Shown: in pieces, positions 59,215 through 64,000 of the stretch
Position numbering within the stretch: the first letter of the stretch is position 1
Layout: each line of letters starts with the position of its first letter
DNA from: Isoetes taiwanensis
Lineage: Eukaryota > Streptophyta > Lycopodiopsida > Isoetales > Isoetaceae
Direction of reading: 5' to 3'
Assembly (NCBI GenBank): GCA_021234155.1
Contig: JAJEKV010000260.1
Span: forward strand, 184,001-248,000
Length of the DNA stretch: 64,000 nucleotides
Program-made: the position numbers and the translations under genes
The notes under the pieces: generated by a model
Told to the model about the DNA's origin: nothing
Database searches by the model: none
Seen by the model: the letters and a program-made list of their open reading frames with translations, nothing else

Positions 59215-62200
59215 ATACATCGGAATAATAAAGGCTCGTGTAGAACCTCCATGTCCGAAAAGAAGATCTTGTAGAGGGTCGAGAATGGTATGTGGAGATC
59301 TTCAAAAGCTGGTGGGAAGATAGACCTCATTTTCATGTATAGGGCAAGAGAGACCGATCAAATGAAGAAGCGGGGAATTCTTATCACATGCGAAATCTGG
59401 GGCGATTCTTTACGTTCCGATTAAGTGCTAGTTGAAGTGGGCCAAAAATAAGAAGAGCTAGCTCTTTTAAAGAGACGCATTAAGATCGGGGCGACATGGC
59501 CGATAACCTCTTTAAATTTGGGTGGAAAGTTGGCGAGCCATTGACTCCTAAAAGCGAATATGCGAGGGGCTTACGGTTGTTGACGAGCCATTAGCACGAG
59601 GCCCTCGGGCGTGTCTACTACTGGCGGTGAAGGATAAGGAAGAAGCTAGCTCTAAAGGCGTGGAAACTTCTGAAGTGACAACAGGCCTTACAAGTGGCGA
59701 TGACAAGGGCGAGGCGGTTGGAGGCAATGAGCAAATGAAGAAATATGCCGACAAATATCCACTTTGGGCACGAACTTCACCCATCCAGTCCACGTGGATA
59801 GACTTTTCAGGTCCACTAAAGCTATTTATATAAGGGAAAGGTATGACAAGCGGCACTCCTTGGAGATAGTGAAACGGCATGATTCGAAAATCCGAGGCGA
59901 GGTGCCAATGCTGCGAGATGTAGTGCGTCACGATACGGAACAAAGAAGGTAATCATTTGGAGCAAAAGCTGGAAGACTTCGCCGAGAACCGGACATACAT
60001 TTTATGATAATAGATGGCCAAAGATTCAATAGAGGGAATCGGTTGTTCTACAAGTCATGTATTACGTCAGAAACTGCCGGTTCCTGAGCGGCTCAACAAC
60101 ACTTGCCGAGCTAGCCGAAATAAGCGCACTCCTAAATGACATGGGAAAAACTTTCTTATACAAAAGGTAATTATCTTCCCTCATTTTTCTTTTTCGTATT
60201 TGCAAATCAGCGGTAGCGATTTCATATCGAATGGCAAAGCAGCGTCGGCGCGATTTGCCTAGTCCAGAAAAGCAAAGGCTTCCTAGAATGGTAGCCGTTT
60301 CGCGTCAAATAAGCAAATCGCGTCTGACGCGATTTCATAATAGAATGCAAATTGCGCCATGCACGATTTGCCTACTCTGAGGAAACTTGGCTATCCTTGA
60401 AGATAGCCATTTCTCATCAGGGTAGGCAAATCGCGCGTGGCGCAAATTTCATTCTACTATGAAATCGCGCCGGCCCTGTTGCTTACGGCGAAAGCAACTT
60501 CCTATCGAGGAAGGCTTTGTTCTTTAAATAGGCAAATCGCGCGCTGGCCATATTCCCTCGATATGAAATCGCGCTGGCGCTTTTAAAACTAGAAGGATTG
60601 TTTGAATTCACGATTATGAAGCTAACAAAGTTATTCCTTGCGGTCCCTATATAGAGCAACCGGCATGCTCCGGAACCCGATGGATTGAATATGGGAAGCC
60701 AATGCAGGCGACCAGACGGGGCCAGATCAAAAGCGTTGAATTCAAGTTGCTCGAAAGGACACTTAGTCAGACTATAATACAGGACAAAACCAAGAGCACC
60801 AGATCAAAGAAAAAAAAAGGAGATGAAAAAGGTGATGCTTAGAAGAACCAACTGTACCCAAGGATGCACGCAAGATAGTTTTGCTTCGGATCCAAGTATG
60901 GGAGAAATGGAATGAATTTTGGGATGCCTACGTGAGAAGAAGTTGCCCGATTCACAAGGAAGATTTCCTCTGTTGACACATCAATTTTTGATATCCATAT
61001 AGTAGAGATGAGGAAGGCCCGAGGATTGGGCGATCAAGAAGCGACTGATTGCGGATAGGTTAATCGAAAGGAAATCCTTTACTAAAAACCTCAGCAACAA
61101 AGGCTATGGAATCATTCAAGATGCATGCGACGAGCTGAAAAATATTAGAGTCTTTGAAGAAGGCAGTTGGTGAGGAATTACAAAAGGCTTCTGGGGAGAA
61201 TGGTCGTTGCCCGGAGTTAGGACTCATGCAAAATATAACGTCTCCAACGACGACACGAAGAAGTATGTCTTTTGGTCCAAAGACTTTGTCGGCAGCGAAG
61301 TTGAAGAACGTTGCAAACCTTAAAGGGATTCACACTAAAGTTGCATCAGGCTTGAAAGCGAAAAGTCGCGTTGGTGAAGCAGACCCCGGAGAGCGAATCC
61401 ACATTTTTTTATCAAGTGTCCACTGGTTTCAAGTGTGCCTTGCCGGAAGTGGGTGCAGTGCCCATGATATCACACTCTTCATGCTTGATAGTCGAGGCAC
61501 CAGATGGTAAACTTGATGACTATATACGTTCTTCAACATATCACGGTGGTTTCACGACGGAGATGAATTACACTATTGTCACTATATGTCCCTCAGGCAT
61601 GTCCTATGCATCTGCTCTAAGCTGCCGCAAATGACTTAGAATGCGTGAAAGTCATACGACAGGCGATCCTCATAGATGAAAACAAGGACAGTGACTTCAG
61701 CACATCAAGTAAAATTTCTCATGTGCTTATTATTATGATAGCCATGATGGATGATAAGGAATATGAAAGGCTTAAGGAAAACCGGATGGAGACAAACTAG
61801 CATGGCGGTGCTATCGGTTAGATGAGCGCATCTGCGAAAGCGTCTTCTATCTGGAGCAAGAAGACAAGGGGAAGGGTGTCAAGATCGTGGAAGAGTTAGA
61901 GGAAGAAGAGGAAGAAAACGAGGACGACCCGGTTCTTGTGGGCCACATTAAGTATGAGCTCCTAACTTCACATAAGGGAAGCTAAACAAAACGGGTTCTC
62001 TATGGACCTTTCGGTATCTCATTGAAGCATTTTGTCCATCGGGGAACAACTTCTTTGGGAACTTCACGTTGGAGGTTACATCGGCAGAGAAGCTTTGAAG
62101 TTAGCAAGGAAATGCCGAGTGTCGTCTCAGATGATCGAGCCAAAATTTCTTGGACCTCTTCTTTGAGAAAGTACTAGAGGAAGCACCTAGGGGACCAATC

Positions 62201-62492
62201 GGTGATTGCAAAAAGCAAAGCTTCTACCTCTAAGGCGAAATACGCAGATTTGCTTAAGGAACGGGAGAATATGAGAAAGCTATTGGTTGGCCACAACATC
62301 ATGGATGAAACCGAACAGCAGCCAGATCACCAAGTACCTATCGACATGCATGTGAACATCCTTGACCCTGAAAATATAGAACAGGATGATGATAATAACA
62401 ATAATGATGATGAAGCAGACTCCAAATCTGAAAACACAAGCCAGGTTAGCGTAAAGAGTAATGAACTATCAAGCATAATTCACACTGTATAG
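59215..62492 (+). pseudogene. Long gene-like track, plus strand, function unknown
   Basis: Coding-like segments in alternating frames: about 59620-59830; about 60060-60170 (FLSGSTTLAELAEISALLND); 61154-61630 (LPEVGAVPMISHSSCLIVEA, TYHGGFTTEMNYTIVTICPS); an acidic stretch near 61850-61930 (EELEEEEEENEDDPVLVGHI); and 62202-62492, a Lys-rich start followed by an Asp/Asn run (NIEQDDDNNNNDDEADSKSE). I do not recognise a family. Frame changes occur every 100-200 bp. An array of class B palindromes interrupts it at 60.2-60.6 kb, which could be an intron. Confidence 0.35.
60202..60583. repeat. Higher-order array of paired class B palindromes, about 113-bp period
   Basis: Four units start near 60202, 60315, 60428 and 60533. 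Each unit is two palindromes about 33 bp apart, joined by CAT(A/T)-type sequence containing TAGAATG or its complement. The units are separated by about 55-bp spacers that each contain a different short hairpin. The second unit holds AATCGCGTCTGACGCGATT, a perfect palindrome with a changed base pair. See findings. Confidence 0.85.
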
Positions 62493-62650
62493 ATCTCAAC
62501 TGATGTGGTTGGTGCTTCTATCAGACCGGAGACAACTCAGAATAAGGATGCAACGGAAGAAGACACCACGGGGAATGAAGAAGAACAAAGGTATCGTAAC
62601 AATGTTCCTTTTTTTGATATCCATGCATTTTACAAACTACAAGCATATAG

Positions 62651-62743
62651 AAATCGTGCCTGGCGCGATTTAGAGTTACCTAGAGATCATATTTTTAAAT
62701 TATGTTGACATGCATCATTAATGAAATCGCGCTTGGCGCATTT
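62651..62743. repeat. Two class B palindromes, 72 bp apart
   Basis: AATCGTGCCTGGCGCGATT at 62652-62670 and AATCGCGCTTGGCGCATTT at 62724-62742. Confidence 0.8.
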
Positions 62744-62805
62744 TCATTTTCCATTTCTTTCATCTCATACGTTATTGTTCGTCTTACAGAAATGATACGG
62801 CTTCC

Positions 62806-63409
62806 CCAAAGGTACTGATCTTTGATTTGAATGGTGTGCTATGTAGAACGCTACCTAAAACAGCGTTTGAAAAGTCATGGTATCATAACAACCATTTGAG
62901 ACACGCATTACCAAATATGTTTACCCGCGCCCTTATCAAGGAAGGAGATGTTGGACCAGGCCTTGGTCCGTTTTAGATTTTGTGCAATTTGGTCATCTAT
63001 GGAGCATAGAAATATCTGAGGATGTTTTGAAAGGTACGAGCTAAATAGAGATTGGAAAGGCGTCCATCGGGATCAAAGCAAATGTGCTTCATTCACAAAC
63101 CCTAAAAGAACCGGGTAAAAAGATATTTGTGAAATGCTTGCGCAACATGATGGATGCCCTAGGTGTTGAGGATAAGGAAGGCATGATCATGGTGGATGAT
63201 GGCGGCTCTAAAGTCTTTGCTTCAATCAGTCCACGGTCATTGAATCGCCATCCTATCATCCTCAAGATTTTGACAAAGATGACTTCTGCCCGGCTTTGTT
63301 ACTATCTTGCGAAATAACCGAGGAAAAAGCGATTGAAGAGATACAAACACTATACCATAACTTGATCGGACAGGGGAAATTAGCGGGGACCTTGAGAAAA
63401 TCGTTCTAG
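62806..63409 (+). pseudogene. FCP1/NLI-interacting-factor-like phosphatase, broken
   Basis: HAD-superfamily phosphatases of the FCP1/SCP group dephosphorylate proteins using an aspartate in a DxDGT/S-like motif. Here PKVLIFDLNGVLCRTL starts at 62806, giving the nucleophile motif in the DLNGVL variant seen in plant family members. After a stop near 62976 another frame gives FCAIWSSMEHRNI, then DQSKCASFTNPKRTG, the FCP1-like WSS and DQSxC motifs in the right order. A third frame gives KKIFVKCLRNMMDALGVE and MIMVDDGGSKVF, matching the family's second aspartate motif (VDD/DDSxxK). The end (EEKAIEEIQTLYHNL...) stops at 63409. The acceptor CTTACAG lies just upstream. At least three breaks make it a pseudogene as assembled. 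Confidence 0.6.
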
Positions 63410-64000
63410 AAAGGGAACTTTTTGATATATATGTATCTGAGGAAATACACTTTCAAAAAGTTTTGAATATGAAATATACTTTACACCAACCTCATTGAAT
63501 ATATATTGTGTTCTTATTAAAGCATTATTGGTTACGTATGCGTATTGTTTTTTATATTATGTGTATGGTTTGCTATACTTGCAATAATTTGTATGTATAT
63601 CTGAGTCAATAATTTAGGTGTGTATAAATAGGTATGCATGAAATTGGCAAACCATCGGGCCGGCCTCCACTTTACGCTTGTTATTATGGCACATTCTATT
63701 ACTCCGCAAGATGAACCATCGGACCTCTGCCGCAGTCTTTGCGAGCTAGAAATAGAACTTGGGGCTGGCTTGATGTCGTTGCTATGAATCCGTCCGCTTC
63801 TATCCCGATCCTTTGATGTTGTAATCCATCTTATATGGAATCGAGCATGGTTTGTTCATGATCGACGGGGATCTCACACCGCTTCGCGGCCTTTGTCGAT
63901 GATGAATCGGATTAGTTTTTAAGTTTATGTTCCATTATAATCGTTATTTATGCCAAGACAATGCCACGCCTGGCGATTTGAACCATTTAAAATCTCTGTT
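63410..64000. other. Terminal spacer with one class B palindrome
   Basis: AT-rich, then more GC-balanced from 63650. A degraded class B copy (GCCACGCCTGGCGATTTG) lies at 63963-63980. No supported gene; coding-like fragments may continue past the window. Confidence 0.4.

Overview
This window looks like nuclear DNA of a land plant, most likely an organism with a large, repeat-rich genome. The evidence is AT-rich non-coding DNA with small GT...AG-bounded exons, TATA-box promoters, a plant-type phosphomevalonate kinase exon, a tRNA-iMet-type primer binding site and tRNA-derived SINEs. A seedless plant (fern, lycophyte or bryophyte) fits the two cut-and-paste transposase families best, but that is inference. 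There is no prokaryotic operon structure and no complete intact multi-exon gene. One ambiguous base (N) sits at 8910.

Layout. 1-23.6 kb is dominated by two large inverted duplications that are interleaved. Arm 1 lies at 1-3562 and returns inverted at 14294-18062; arm 2 lies at 7043-8486 and returns inverted at 22606-23636. Between the arms are a TATA-led but broken gene at 3.8-4.9 kb, an array of GC-rich palindromes at 5.13-5.39 kb, a second broken gene at 5.4-6.96 kb, two nested MITEs at 9.70-10.42 kb and two small gene starts at 10.9-11.1 and 12.5-13.0 kb. A cluster of tRNA-derived SINEs occupies 17.4-19.2 kb and a hairpin MITE sits at 21.8 kb. 24.5-27.3 kb is a retroelement graveyard: LTR retrotransposon 5' end, LINE 3' end and a probable solo LTR.

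27.4-41 kb is gene-poor. It holds a three-exon gene candidate at 27.4-28.5 kb, a coiled-coil ORF with an in-frame stop at 34.7-35.4 kb, the last exon of a phosphomevalonate kinase at 39.5-39.7 kb and a possible membrane-protein exon at 40.4-40.7 kb. 42.0-45.3 kb is a minus-strand transposase of the kind carrying a C-terminal DUF7869-like domain; the arm-1 copies are its 3' fragments.

45.3-64 kb is a distinct zone. It holds repeat-rich AT DNA, a long perfect-looking foldback at 47.76-47.88 kb, a second transposase-like gene at 48.7-53.0 kb, and two long gene-like tracks diverging from about 58.7-59 kb. Both tracks show an FCP1/NLI-interacting-factor-like phosphatase signature. Scattered through this zone are about 20 copies of a short GC-rich palindrome (core CGCGCCTGGCGCG) in AT-rich DNA. 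Some lie in arrays with 54-57 bp or about 113 bp spacing, and one copy carries a symmetrical, compensating base change. Together with the related array at 5.1-5.4 kb, these palindromes are the strongest candidate here for an undescribed system. Nearly every coding-like segment is broken by frameshifts or in-frame stops, so each may be a decayed mobile gene or an assembly with uncorrected indels.
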